A stretch of 64,000 bases of DNA from Hominimerdicola alba 8 (GCF_000178155.2 NZ_ADKM02000130.1:62001-126000), one strand, 5' to 3'; shown: positions 35,277 through 43,618, counted from the first letter of the stretch. A program made the numbers and translations. The notes: generated from the sequence alone by a model not told the origin.

Positions 35277-36518
35277 ATGGCTATAATTCAATCGTTTTTG
35301 GACACTCTGGCTCAGCTGGCTCAGGAATCGGGCTTTGCAGGCTTCTTTGCAGACGGCGGCTGGAAAAACATCATAATGATACTGATCTCATTCGTGTTCA
35401 TGTATCTGGCAGTTGCAAAGGGCTTTGAGCCGCTGCTGCTGCTGCCCATATCTTTCGGCATGCTGCTGACGAACCTGCCTTTTGCTGAGATGTACCACCC
35501 CGAATTCTGGAACTATGTGGACGATTTCAAAGAGGACGCCGGCACAGTCAACGACCACTACATAGACTATCAACGGATACTTGAACACGGGGGACTGTTG
35601 GATATCCTCTACATGGGCGTAAAACTCCAGATATATCCTCCGCTGATATTCTTGGGCATCGGTGCGATGACCGACTTCGGTCCGCTGATAGCTTCACCTA
35701 AGAGCTTCCTGCTGGGTGCTGCTGCACAGGGCGGTATCTTCTTCACTTTCGTAGGCGCTGCTATCCTCAACATGAGTGCTGCTGACTGCGCGTCCATCGC
35801 TATCATCGGCGGTGCTGACGGTCCTACATCCATCTACGTTTCTTCAAAGCTGTTGACTACCAACAGTGCGAACTCGGTCGGTACTATCGCGCTGGCAGCG
35901 TACACCTACATGGCGCTCGTTCCTATCATTCAGCCTCCTATAATGAAGGCGCTGACCACCAAGAAGGAGCGTTCGGTAGTAATGGGTCAGTTAAGACCTG
36001 TTTCAAGGCTCGAAAAGCTGATATTCCCTGTACTGGTAACACTTATCATCGCGCTGATGATACCATCTGCTGCACCGCTGGTAGGTATGCTGATGTTCGG
36101 TAACCTGCTTAAGGAAAGCGGCTGCTGCGACCGTCTGGTAAAGACTGCACAGAATGAACTGATGAACATCATCACCATCTTCTTAGGCGTTACTGTTGGT
36201 GCTACCACACAGGCTGATAAGGTAATAAGCCTTGACTTCGGCAAGGTAATGCTGCTGGGCGTAGTTGCATTCTCGCTGGGTACTGCATGCGGTATTCTGC
36301 TGGGCAAACTGATGTATGTTGTCTCAGGCGGCAAGATCAATCCTCTGATCGGTTCTGCGGGCGTTTCTGCTGTTCCTATGGCAGCAAGAATTTCCCAGAA
36401 GGTCGGACAGGAAGAAGTTCCCACAAACTATCTGCTGATGCACGCTATGGGTCCGAACGTTGCGGGCGTTATAGGTTCGGCGGTTGCTGCGGGCGTTCTG
36501 CTGGCTATCGTTAAGTAA
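35277..36518 (+). CDS. sodium ion-translocating decarboxylase beta subunit (OadB/MmdB/GcdB)
   Basis: A 413-residue membrane protein with about nine to eleven helices and the family hallmarks GADGPTSIYVSSKL (sodium-site Asp in the GGADGPT motif), FPVLVTLIIALMIPSAAPLVG and NPLIGSAGVSAVPMAAR. It couples biotin-dependent decarboxylation to sodium export. The substrate (oxaloacetate, methylmalonyl-CoA or glutaconyl-CoA) depends on the alpha subunit, which is not in this operon; nor is a biotin carrier. Followed by a strong terminator. Confidence 0.95.
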   Translation: MAIIQSFLDTLAQLAQESGFAGFFADGGWKNIIMILISFVFMYLAVAKGFEPLLLLPISFGMLLTNLPFAEMYHPEFWNYVDDFKEDAGTVNDHYIDYQRILEHGGLLDILYMGVKLQIYPPLIFLGIGAMTDFGPLIASPKSFLLGAAAQGGIFFTFVGAAILNMSAADCASIAIIGGADGPTSIYVSSKLLTTNSANSVGTIALAAYTYMALVPIIQPPIMKALTTKKERSVVMGQLRPVSRLEKLIFPVLVTLIIALMIPSAAPLVGMLMFGNLLKESGCCDRLVKTAQNELMNIITIFLGVTVGATTQADKVISLDFGKVMLLGVVAFSLGTACGILLGKLMYVVSGGKINPLIGSAGVSAVPMAARISQKVGQEEVPTNYLLMHAMGPNVAGVIGSAVAAGVLLAIVK

Positions 36519-36524
36519 TTTCAA

Positions 36525-36568
36525 AGCTGCGGTGCTTCTGCTTTGTCAGAAGTCCCGCAGTTTTTTTT
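36525..36568 (+). terminator. terminator of decarboxylase genes
   Basis: A two-part stem CTGCGG/CCGCAG with inner CTTCTG/CAGAAG, followed by eight T. Confidence 0.9.
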
Positions 36569-36597
36569 GATACAATGCGAAATGTGAGGTGATGGCT

Positions 36598-36924
36598 ATG
36601 CCGTCAAGCAAACAATATCTTGAATTTGTTTTAGAAATGCTGTCAGATACGGAAGAGATCTCATACAGACCCATGATGGGCGAGTACATCATATACTGTC
36701 GGGGCAAGGTAGTTGGCGGTATATATGATGACCGTTTTTTGGTGAAAAAAACAAGATCTGCCGCACTGATGATGCCCGATGCGCCGCTGGAGCTGCCCTA
36801 CGATGGCGCAAAAGAGATGCTGCTTGTGGAAAATGTTGACTCGAAAGAGTTTCTGCACGAACTTCTGCCTGCCGTAGCGGATGAACTTCCTGCTCCGAAA
36901 AAGCGGAAAAAGTCTGCTGACTGA
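36598..36924 (+). CDS. TfoX N-terminal-domain protein
   Basis: About 108 residues; the ATG at 36598 has the best distance from gaggtg, although GTG 36589 and ATG 36592 are in frame. It is a single TfoX_N domain (SKQYLEFVLEMLS, YRPMMGEYIIYCRGKVVGGIYDD, RFLVKKT) with a basic tail (KKRKKSAD). Stand-alone TfoX_N proteins are common in Firmicutes with unknown role; the competence function belongs to longer Gammaproteobacterial Sxy. Confidence 0.88.
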   Translation: MPSSKQYLEFVLEMLSDTEEISYRPMMGEYIIYCRGKVVGGIYDDRFLVKKTRSAALMMPDAPLELPYDGAKEMLLVENVDSKEFLHELLPAVADELPAPKKRKKSAD

Positions 36925-37034
36925 GTATTTTATCATATCTTTCCTTTTCAGCTGATGCGCATAATCGCTGAAAGGCTGTCAATAATATTTATGCCATGAA
37001 ATTTCAAACAAAGGCAAAGAAAGGAAAGATCACC

Positions 37035-37451
37035 ATGAAGAAATATCTTGCAGTGACCCTCTGTGCGCTGTCTGCGGCGGCAGTTGTGACAGCCTGCGCA
37101 GCGGGCGACAGGAACGACTCTGACTACAAACAGGGCAAATACGAAGAAAGTGCTCCCGCTGCCACCCGCGAAACTTCGGCGGCTTCGAGCAAGGCTGAAA
37201 GCCGCGATGAAAGTTCGCGCCGCGAAGAAGTTTCATCAAAGCGCGAAGAATCGTCGAAAAAGCGCGATGATTCGTCGAAAAAGCGCGATGATTCGTCAAA
37301 GAAGCGCGATGAGTCTTCACGCCGCGACGATTCAGACGATGTTATGAGCCGTGTGGGTGAGGGCATCGACGATGTTATCAGCGGCGGCGGTGAAGTGATA
37401 GACGACACCCTCGATACAGGCAGGGAAGTCGTTGACGACATCTTTGAATAA
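37035..37451 (+). CDS. lipoprotein with Ser/Lys/Arg/Asp repeats
   Basis: The ATG at 37035 follows aaaggaaag. A lipoprotein signal (KKYLAVTLCALSAAAVVTAC) puts the lipid-bearing Cys at about residue 20. The middle is low-complexity with repeated SSKKRDD units, about seven residues each, and the end is acidic-hydrophobic (GEGIDDVISGGGEVIDD...). Probably a flexible surface lipoprotein. No enzymatic feature is visible; its own terminator follows. Confidence 0.8.
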   Translation: MKKYLAVTLCALSAAAVVTACAAGDRNDSDYKQGKYEESAPAATRETSAASSKAESRDESSRREEVSSKREESSKKRDDSSKKRDDSSKKRDESSRRDDSDDVMSRVGEGIDDVISGGGEVIDDTLDTGREVVDDIFE

Positions 37452-37456
37452 AGCAG

Positions 37457-37485
37457 AAAGCGCAGCCCCGAAAGCTGCGCTTTTT
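37457..37485. terminator. bidirectional terminator
   Basis: A 10-bp stem AAAGCGCAGC/GCTGCGCTTT with T-runs on the plus side and A/T on the other, between convergent genes. Confidence 0.85.
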
Positions 37486-37492
37486 ACATACC

Positions 37493-37801
37493 TTATGCCT
37501 TGCCGCCAAAGCCCTGCACGCTGTTGAAGCGCCGCCATTCTTCGTTGGAAAGGTCAGCGCCGCGCGGTACTGCGCCTGTGCTCTCGTTGGGGGAAGCCGC
37601 CTGCCCGTGTGACAATTCTGCCGCCGCGAAAGTGTGTCCGCCGCACTCGCTCACTGCACGTTCTAGCGCCTGAAAATTCCCGATATCCTGCTTCATCAGC
37701 ATTTTTCTCAGTTCGGGCGAAAGGCTCGCGAAAAATTCGCGGCTCTCCTTGTCGCGGCTGAGAAGTTCAGTCAGTTTGCTTTCCGTAAAAAACACCTCCA
37801 T
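37493..37801 (-). CDS. small protein of unknown function with anomalous start
   Basis: A frame of 102 codons, with plausible helical content (ELLSRDKESREFFASL, SPELRKMLMKQDIGNF) and a Gly/Ser-rich end; no family recognised. The first codons ATG GAG GTG contain the only Shine-Dalgarno (GGAGGTG), which would place the start six bases later at an ACG codon. The nth terminator T-run and a family-1 MITE abut the ATG upstream. Either an unusual start is used or the original start has been lost. Confidence 0.5.
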   Translation of the reverse strand: MEVFFTESKLTELLSRDKESREFFASLSPELRKMLMKQDIGNFQALERAVSECGGHTFAAAELSHGQAASPNESTGAVPRGADLSNEEWRRFNSVQGFGGKA

Positions 37802-37808
37802 AAAAAAA

Positions 37809-37969
37809 TGTGGTTATCCCGCTGACACACCACAAAAACAGCGGCTATACAGAACTTAAGGTTCTTGGCGTATATTTTTCCCCCGCCGCAGGCGGGGGAA
37901 AAATATACAACGCTCAATTATCCTTTTGTTTACCGCATTTTTAGTTGGTGTGCTAAAGGGATAGTCATA
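37809..37969. repeat. family-1 MITE-like element, copy 2 (with target duplication)
   Basis: Left end TGTGGTTATCCCGCTGACAC and right end GTGTGCTAAAGGGATAGTCA are inverted. The centre has a long perfect hairpin (GTATATTTTTCCCCCGCC and its complement, loop GCA, 37871-37909). ATAAAAAAAT occurs on both sides (37800-37809 and about 37967-37976), consistent with a 10-bp target duplication in the T-run of the nth terminator. Confidence 0.75.
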
Positions 37970-37996
37970 AAAAAATACCGAGGTCGCCCTCGGTAT
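37968..37996 (-). terminator. terminator of nth
   Basis: On the minus strand, 9-bp stem ATACCGAGG/CCTCGGTAT, loop of 4, then seven T. The family-1 element is inserted in this T-run. Confidence 0.85.
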
Positions 37997-38019
37997 GATT
38001 ATGTGCGTTTTTTCAGCGA

Positions 38020-38658
38020 TTATTCGCCTTTTGACGGGCATATCTCCCGCAGAGGACAGCCGCCGCATTTCGGACTGCGAGCAGTGCAGTATTCACGCCC
38101 GAACATCACCAGCCTGTGGCAGAAATCGTTGCTCTTATCGGGAGGAAGAATTTTCCAAAGCTCAGCTTCGACCTTTGCAGGTTCTTTGCTCTTCACCAGC
38201 CCCAGTCTGCCTGTTATGCGTATGCAGTGGGTATCGGTGACGACTGCGGGCTTGTGGTAGATATCACCCATTATGAGGTTTGCAGTCTTGCGCCCGATAC
38301 CGCTCAGTTTGGTGAGTTCTTCCAGCGTGTCTGGAAGAGTGCTGTTATAGCCGTCCCTCAGCTGAATGCACATCTCCTTGATGGATTTCGCTTTTGTCTT
38401 ATAAAGACCGCAGGGCTTGACTATCTCTTCGATGTCGGCTATGTCGGCATCGGCAAACTCTTCTATCGACCTGTACTTTGCAAACAGGTCTTTCGTGACG
38501 ATATTCACCCGCGCATCGGTACACTGCGCTGAAAGTCTGGTGGCTATCAGCAGTTCGTGTGGCTTGGTGTAGATAAGTGAACAGACTGCGCCGGGATACT
38601 GCTTTTCAAGAAGTTCTATTGCTTGTACTGCCAGTTCTTTTTTCTGTTTGATGGTCAT
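38020..38658 (-). CDS. nth: endonuclease III
   Basis: The ATG at 38658 follows gggagtgag; the ATG at 38691 lies before the RBS in a repeat fragment. The 212-residue protein has the helix-hairpin-helix LSGIGRKTANLIMG with catalytic Lys124 and VVTDTHCIRITGRLG with Asp142, and the C-terminal 4Fe-4S loop C191-x6-C-x2-C-x5-C207. It removes oxidised pyrimidines in base-excision repair. Single gene with its own terminator. Confidence 0.95.
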   Translation of the reverse strand: MTIKQKKELAVQAIELLEKQYPGAVCSLIYTKPHELLIATRLSAQCTDARVNIVTKDLFAKYRSIEEFADADIADIEEIVKPCGLYKTKAKSIKEMCIQLRDGYNSTLPDTLEELTKLSGIGRKTANLIMGDIYHKPAVVTDTHCIRITGRLGLVKSKEPAKVEAELWKILPPDKSNDFCHRLVMFGREYCTARSPKCGGCPLREICPSKGE

Positions 38659-38676
38659 TCTCTCACTCCCATATAA

Positions 38677-38700
38677 TATAGCAAACGACATAAATTTTCA
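38677..38700. repeat. family-2 element fragment
   Basis: TATAGCAAACGACATAAA and the next bases match the right arm of the 38827 and 47042 elements, reversed. It lies just upstream of nth and may now serve as its promoter region. Confidence 0.5.
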
Positions 38701-38730
38701 CACATATCCCTTCAGCACAACGGTGGAAGT

Positions 38731-38800
38731 ATGCGGTAAACAACAGTCACCTTAGGTTCTGTAATACCGCTGTTTTGGTGGTGCGTCATCGGGATTAGCG
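38731..38800. repeat. family-1 MITE-like element, degenerate
   Basis: ATGCGGTAAACAACAG, TTAGGTTCTGTAATACCGC and GGTGGTGCGTCATCGGGAT correspond to the centre and one end of the 47169 copy with several differences. Confidence 0.5.
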
Positions 38801-38826
38801 GTATTTTTCATGTCTTTTACTATAAC

Positions 38827-38954
38827 TATCGGGCGACTTATAGTAAACGACAAAAATTTCACGATATTCAGCGCTCACAGCCACAAAAAGCACAATGTCT
38901 GCGAGCGCTGAATGTAGAAATAAATATGTCGTTTACTATAACAGCCGCCCGATA
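38827..38954. repeat. family-2 palindromic element, copy 1
   Basis: Outer arms TATCGGGCG/CGCCCGATA, then perfect 14-bp inverted repeats TATAGTAAACGACA (38839) and TGTCGTTTACTATA (38927), then an inner palindrome around ATTCAGCGCTC/GAGCGCTGAAT. No open frame inside. Confidence 0.7.
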
Positions 38955-38996
38955 TTATCAAGTTTTGTTTTTAGAACGCGGAACTTCCGTCAACCT

Positions 38997-39019
38997 CATA
39001 ATTATGAATTATGAATTAC
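38997..39019. repeat. AATTCAT heptamer array E1
   Basis: About 2.5 units of the heptamer (read on the minus strand), directly after the stop of the dehydrogenase gene. Confidence 0.65.
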
Positions 39020-39024
39020 AAAAG

Positions 39025-40227
39025 TCAGTCTACCAGCACAGGGTCAAAGTTCTCTGTCCAGGGCAGCCCCCACTTGTTCAGTGCTTCCATGAACGGATCG
39101 GGATCAAACTCCTCAACATTGTAAACGCCCGGTTTCTTCCACTTGCCTGTCAGCACCATCATAGCGCCTATCATTGCGGGTACGCCTGTGGTGTAGGAGA
39201 TAGCCTGCGAGCCGACCTCCTTATAGCACTCCTGATGGTCGCATACGTTGTAAACATAGTAGGTCTTATCCTGACCGTCCTTTTTGCCCTGGAAGATACA
39301 GCCGATATTGGTCTTGCCCTTAGTTCTGGGACCAAGACTTGCGGGGTCGGGCAGTACAGCTTTGAGGAACTGGAGAGGAACTATCTCCTTACCCTCATAC
39401 ATGATAGGCTCGATGGAAGTCATGCCCACATTTTCCAGACATTTCAGGTGTGTCAGATAACTCTGACCGAATGTCATGAAGAAACGTATCCTCTTGATGC
39501 CCTTGATGTTCAGTGCAAGGCTTTCAAGTTCTTCGTGGTGGAGCAGGTACATATCCTTTTCGCCCACCTGATCGAAGTTATAGACTCTCTTTATCTCCAT
39601 CGGCTCGGTCTCTACCCACTTGCCGTCCTGAATGTAGCTGCCCTTAGCCGAAACTTCGCGAATGTTTATCTCAGGGTTGAAGTTTGTTGCGAAAGGATAG
39701 CCGTGATCGCCGCCGTTGCAGTCGAGGATATCGATGTAGTTTATCTCATCAAAATAGTGCTTCTGTGCATAAGCGCAGAATACACCTGTAACACCCGGAT
39801 CGAAGCCGCTGCCCAGTATTGCAGTTATGCCTGCTTTCTCAAATCTCTCGCGGTAAGCCCACTGCCAGCTGTATTCAAACTTTGCGGTGTCCTCAGGCTC
39901 ATAGTTTGCGGTATCGAGGTAGTCCACCTTGCATTCAAGGCAAGCGTCCATTATGTGGAGATCCTGATAGGGAAGTGCCACATTTATGCAGATATCGGGC
40001 TTATACTCTTTCATCAGCGCAACCAGTTCGGGCACATTGTCGGCGTTTACCTGTGCGGTGGTGATGTTGGTCTTTGTCTTGTCCTGAAGTTCCTCCTTGA
40101 ACTTATCGCACTTGGACTTAGTTCTGCTTGCGATACATATATCGGTGAAGACCTCGCTGTTCTGGCAGCACTTGTGTATAACTACACCCGCAACTCCGCC
40201 TGCACCTATGATCAATGCTCTTGACAT
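39025..40227 (-). CDS. saccharopine-dehydrogenase-family enzyme, probable carboxynorspermidine synthase
   Basis: A 400-residue enzyme with N-terminal Rossmann motif ALIIGAGGVAGVVIHK, GSGFDPGVTGVFCAYAQK in the middle and HEELESL, YTTGVPAMIGAMM and PGVYNVEEFDPDPF near the end, which is the pattern of carboxy(nor)spermidine synthase (CASDH) rather than lysine-pathway saccharopine dehydrogenase. CASDH condenses a diamine with aspartate semialdehyde using NADPH. Its neighbours speD and an Arg/Lys/Orn decarboxylase support a polyamine role. Two good sigma-A promoters precede it. Confidence 0.88.
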   Translation of the reverse strand: MSRALIIGAGGVAGVVIHKCCQNSEVFTDICIASRTKSKCDKFKEELQDKTKTNITTAQVNADNVPELVALMKEYKPDICINVALPYQDLHIMDACLECKVDYLDTANYEPEDTAKFEYSWQWAYRERFEKAGITAILGSGFDPGVTGVFCAYAQKHYFDEINYIDILDCNGGDHGYPFATNFNPEINIREVSAKGSYIQDGKWVETEPMEIKRVYNFDQVGEKDMYLLHHEELESLALNIKGIKRIRFFMTFGQSYLTHLKCLENVGMTSIEPIMYEGKEIVPLQFLKAVLPDPASLGPRTKGKTNIGCIFQGKKDGQDKTYYVYNVCDHQECYKEVGSQAISYTTGVPAMIGAMMVLTGKWKKPGVYNVEEFDPDPFMEALNKWGLPWTENFDPVLVD

Positions 40228-40268
40228 TTTACATCTTCCTTTCGATCACTTAATCGGTCATCTTTCAT

Positions 40269-40367
40269 TATACTGCACCGTCTGCACTTTTTGAAGCTGA
40301 TATATCGGTACAGCATTTCATCCTGATAACTACATAGAATTATAACATATATCCCGATAAATTTCAA
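40269..40367 (-). promoter_or_regulatory. two promoters of the CASDH-like gene
   Basis: On the minus strand, TTGAAA/TATAAT (40367-40339) has a 17-bp spacer, and a second TATAAT (40274-40269) has a TTCAAA 17 bp upstream. The gene can therefore be transcribed separately from speA. Confidence 0.65.
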
Positions 40368-40414
40368 GAGGAAATCTGATTTTCATGTCTGTGCGACGGC
40401 TTTTTTCTCGCGAA

Positions 40415-40448
40415 TAAAAAACGGGGGCAGACATGAATATCCGCCCCG
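40415..40448 (-). terminator. terminator of decarboxylase gene
   Basis: On the minus strand, a CGGGGCGG.../...CCCCCG hairpin with loop around ATATTCATGT is followed by TTTTTTATTCG. Confidence 0.7.
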
Positions 40449-40488
40449 CGAGATCACATTAAATGTATTTTTACTTCGTTTACTATTT

Positions 40489-41937
40489 TTATTCTACTAC
40501 ATTTATATAGTTTATCTCCAGATCCTCAGTACCCGTCAGCAGACAGCCTTTTTCCTTGCAGTAGTTTATGTAGCTGATTATTTCTCTGGTGATGCGTTCG
40601 CCCGGTGCAAGTATCGGTATTCCCGGAGGGTAGCACATTACGAACTCGCCGCAGATCTGCCCTGCGCTCTCGTTTATCCACATGGGGCGCTTGTCGCTGT
40701 AGAATGCTTTCTGCGGACTCATTTCGACCTGCGGGTCGATATACTCGTGGTCGAACAGACCGGTGGGGTCTTTTGAATAGAGTCGTTTTATCTCGCTGAG
40801 TGCTGATATGAAACGTTCTATCTCCAGTTCACGGTCGCCCGCCGAAACTATGGCGAGGATATTGCCGATATCACCGAACTCTATCTGGATATCGTAGTCA
40901 TCTCGCAGAATGTCATAGACCTCGACACCTGCAAGACCTATATCGCGTGTATGGACGCTAAGTTTAGTGGAGTCAAAAGCATAGAAATCATCGCCGTTTT
41001 CAAGTTCCTTGCCGTAGGCGTAGTAGCCGCCTATCTTGTTTATCTCCTCACGGGCGTAATCGGAGTATGCCACCGACCTTGCGAAAAGTTCCTTGCCGTT
41101 GAGTGCCAGATTTTTTCTTGCAAGGTCAAGGCTCACCATCAGCAGGTAAGAACCGCTGGTGGTCTGGGTAAGGTTGATTATCTGGCGCACATAGCCCTCT
41201 GAAACGCTGTCACGGCAGAGAAGCAGTGATGACTGCGTAAGACTGCCGCCTGTTTTATGTATGCTGACAGCCGCCATATCAGCACCCGCCGCCATAGCGG
41301 AACATGGCAGACCCTCACCGAAATACAGATGAGTGCCGTGTGCTTCATCAGCCAGCACCAGCATGCCGTGTTTATGTGCCAGTTCGACAATGCCGCGTAT
41401 ATCCGAGCAAATGCCGTAGTAGGTGGGGTTATTGACCAGCACTGCCTTAGCATCGGGGTTAGCGAGTATGGCTTTTTCGACATCTGCCACAGACATGCCC
41501 AGCGGTATGCCCAGACGCTTGTTTGTACCCGGATCAACATAGACAGGCACCGCACCGCAGACCACCAGTGCGTTTATGGCGCTTCTGTGGACATTTCGCG
41601 GCATGATTATCTTCTCGCCCGCTTTGCAGGCAGTGAACACCATAGTCTGCACCGCCGAAGTAGTGCCGCCCACCATAAAGAATGCGTGGTCAGCCCCGAA
41701 AGCGTCAGCGGCAAGCTGTTCAGCTTCCTTTATGACCGAAACGGGGTGGCAGAGGTTATCCAGATTTTTCATGGAATTGACATCGCAAGCCATCACCTGT
41801 TCGCCCAGAAAAGCCTTGAGTTCTTTATTCATGCGCCCGCCCTTGTGACCGGGCACATCAAGGCGGACTATGCGGTTTTTCATATGTTTGCGCAATGCTT
41901 CATGCAAAGGCGCACTGTTTTGTAATTCATAATTCAT
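40489..41937 (-). CDS. Orn/Lys/Arg decarboxylase (probable SpeA-type arginine or lysine decarboxylase)
   Basis: A 482-residue PLP enzyme of the aspartate-aminotransferase-fold decarboxylases: DVPGHKGG (residues 28-34), GGTTSAVQTM, DEAHGTHLYFG, and the PLP Lys228 in SIHKTGGSLTQSS. Length fits the short Gram-positive type (about 480). The first residues, MNYELQN, are coded by a heptamer repeat array, and there is no clear RBS; the family normally begins near the LHEALRKH segment. Likely makes agmatine (or cadaverine) for the polyamine path. Confidence 0.9.
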   Translation of the reverse strand: MNYELQNSAPLHEALRKHMKNRIVRLDVPGHKGGRMNKELKAFLGEQVMACDVNSMKNLDNLCHPVSVIKEAEQLAADAFGADHAFFMVGGTTSAVQTMVFTACKAGEKIIMPRNVHRSAINALVVCGAVPVYVDPGTNKRLGIPLGMSVADVEKAILANPDAKAVLVNNPTYYGICSDIRGIVELAHKHGMLVLADEAHGTHLYFGEGLPCSAMAAGADMAAVSIHKTGGSLTQSSLLLCRDSVSEGYVRQIINLTQTTSGSYLLMVSLDLARKNLALNGKELFARSVAYSDYAREEINKIGGYYAYGKELENGDDFYAFDSTKLSVHTRDIGLAGVEVYDILRDDYDIQIEFGDIGNILAIVSAGDRELEIERFISALSEIKRLYSKDPTGLFDHEYIDPQVEMSPQKAFYSDKRPMWINESAGQICGEFVMCYPPGIPILAPGERITREIISYINYCKEKGCLLTGTEDLEINYINVVE

Positions 41938-41964
41938 AATTCATAATTCATAATTATTGACATG
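41921..41964. repeat. AATTCAT heptamer array E2
   Basis: About 4.5 heptamers followed by AATTATTGACATG. It covers the start codon and first five codons of the decarboxylase gene. The same flank (AATTATTGACATG) occurs at arrays E4 and E5. Confidence 0.75.
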
Positions 41965-41999
41965 ACCATCAGCTTTGTGGTTTGTCAACAATATGAATA

Positions 42000-42353
42000 T
42001 TATCCCTCCTTTGTGTTTTTTATTATAGAGGTAAGAATTCTGATAAGTTCGATACAATCCTCATTTATCGAGCAGAATTGTTTTTCGCTGATGTATTCGG
42101 TCTTATACAATAGTTCCAGCCAATACTCGGTTTCAGATGCTTCTTTAAGTGCGATATTCATTTTTGACCGAAAATCAGCACGACTTTGACCGCGTATCGC
42201 TTCTTTTATATTAGCCCCTATACTCGTACCGCTTTTTAATACCTGTTTTGACAGAACATATTCACGTTTATCACCGCCGAGGTATTGATAAAGCCGAACT
42301 ATGCGAACTGCAAAATCCATGCTTTTATCAAGTATAATATTATCATTTTTCAA
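42000..42353 (-). CDS. four-helix-bundle protein (S23/IVP family)
   Basis: The TTG at 42353 has a gggggat-type RBS 8 bases upstream and gives KNDNIILDKSMDFAVRIVRLY at the start, the usual opening of this family. About 117 residues, nearly all helix, with VLKSGTSIGANIKEAIRGQS as the conserved centre. The family is known from 23S rRNA intervening sequences and, as Avd, from diversity-generating retroelements. Here it is alone between two polyamine genes, more A/T-rich than its neighbours, and bounded by inverted heptamer arrays. Function unknown; a mobile cassette is suspected. Confidence 0.88.
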   Translation of the reverse strand: MKNDNIILDKSMDFAVRIVRLYQYLGGDKREYVLSKQVLKSGTSIGANIKEAIRGQSRADFRSKMNIALKEASETEYWLELLYKTEYISEKQFCSINEDCIELIRILTSIIKNTKEG

Positions 42354-42426
42354 CAGATATATCCCCCATATAAAAACATAACCCATAACCCATGAACGAC
42401 AAGAACAGCCACGCTGTTTTACTTGC

Positions 42427-42462
42427 CAATTATGAATTATGAATTATGAATTATGAATTAAT
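42427..42462. repeat. AATTCAT heptamer array E3 (inverted relative to E2)
   Basis: About four units written ATGAATT on the plus strand, opposite in orientation to E2. It lies at the end of speD, whose stop codon is at the array border. Confidence 0.75.
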
Positions 42463-43261
42463 AAATGTTCATGCCGCTGTATATCTCTATCATCTCGCGG
42501 CGCAGGCTGTCGGTTATGTCGAGGCGCTGTTTGGGGGTCAGTTCGTAGACATCTTTCTTGAAGAGATAGTTTTGCAGGTCTATCTCCTTTATAAGAAGTT
42601 TTGTGTGAAAAATATTGGATTGATAGACATTCACATCTATGGCATCGTACTTTGTCAGCGTGCTGTCATCGATGTAATCCTGTATGGAAGTTATATCGTG
42701 GTCGATAAAGAACTTTTTGCCCAGCACATCTCTGGTGAAGCCGCGCACGCGGTAGTCGATGGTGATGATATCCGAATCAAAGCTGGCTATCAGATAATTC
42801 AGCGCATTCAGCGGCGAGATAGTGCCGCAGGTAGAAACATCTATATCCACACGGAAAGTAGATATGGAGTTGTCAGGGTGATACTCGGGGAAAGTATGCA
42901 CCGTAACATGGCTTTTATCAAGGTGAGCGTGTATCATCTCGGGTGCATCGGGCAGTCTGCCGAGATTGCACGATGGGTCGATAGAGTCTTTATCCAGTTC
43001 CTTCTCAGCGATAAGCACATTCACCGATGCGCCCTGCGGTTCATAATCCTGTTTCGAGATATTGAGCACCCGCGCCCCTATCATTTCGGTGACATCACAA
43101 AGTATTTTTGTGAGCCTTTCGGAGTTGTACTGCTCATCGATATATTCGATATAATCCTTCTGTTCTTTCTGTCCTTTGGCATAACAGACATCATATATAT
43201 TAAAACTAAGTGTTTTTGTAAGATTATTAAAGCCGTAAAGGGTGATCTTCTTATTCTCCAA
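42458..43261 (-). CDS. speD: S-adenosylmethionine decarboxylase proenzyme
   Basis: A 267-residue protein of the long E. coli-type class: [21 protein letters not shown] opening (split across residues 4-24), and the self-cleavage site [14 protein letters not shown], where Ser117 becomes the pyruvoyl group. It makes the aminopropyl donor for spermidine synthase. The start appears to be TTG. No speE gene is in the window. It is upstream of the decarboxylase and CASDH-like genes on the same strand. Confidence 0.94.
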   Translation of the reverse strand: MENKKITLYGFNNLTKTLSFNIYDVCYAKGQKEQKDYIEYIDEQYNSERLTKILCDVTEMIGARVLNISKQDYEPQGASVNVLIAEKELDKDSIDPSCNLGRLPDAPEMIHAHLDKSHVTVHTFPEYHPDNSISTFRVDIDVSTCGTISPLNALNYLIASFDSDIITIDYRVRGFTRDVLGKKFFIDHDITSIQDYIDDSTLTKYDAIDVNVYQSNIFHTKLLIKEIDLQNYLFKKDVYELTPKQRLDITDSLRREMIEIYSGMNIY

Positions 43262-43439
43262 TCTATCGTCCGTCCTTTCGGTGAAAGTGGCGCAAAGCCT
43301 ACAGAATCGAGGTTTGCGCGGGATAGGTCATACAAACGATCTGCCGTGTTGCTTTCATTGCGGCAGGCATACCTTATTATAGCACATATTTCCCAAAAAG
43401 TATATAGCTTTTGAAAAAATTTGCAATTTTTTTTATTTT

Positions 43440-43600
43440 AAGGCTATCCCTTTGGCACACCAACTGAAAATGCGGTAAACAAGAGGATAATTCAGCGCCA
43501 TGTATATTTCAACGACTGCGGTAAGTAATGTAAAACCGCTGACACGCCATAATAAACGGTATTATATCGTTATCTGAAACAGTCGGCGCGGAAAGCTGAT
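43440..43600. repeat. family-1 MITE-like elements, two partial copies joined
   Basis: 43440-43500 carries one end (GGCTATCCCTTTGGCACACC, then GCGGTAAAC and GGATAATTCAGCGCC); 43539-43600 resembles the left part of the 57393 copy (ACCGCTGACACGCC, AATAAACGG). They look like a rearranged or deleted pair. No gene in 43262-43618. Confidence 0.55.
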
Positions 43601-43618
43601 ATGTGGGAGAAATGCGTA

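Noticed and set aside
37190-37330. Possible CRISPR-like or tandem DNA repeat
   Set aside because: The short repeats are codons for the SSKKRDD units of a lipoprotein and have no spacers.
38926-40224. A 432-codon open frame on the plus strand
   Set aside because: It lies opposite the CASDH-like gene and begins inside a repeat.
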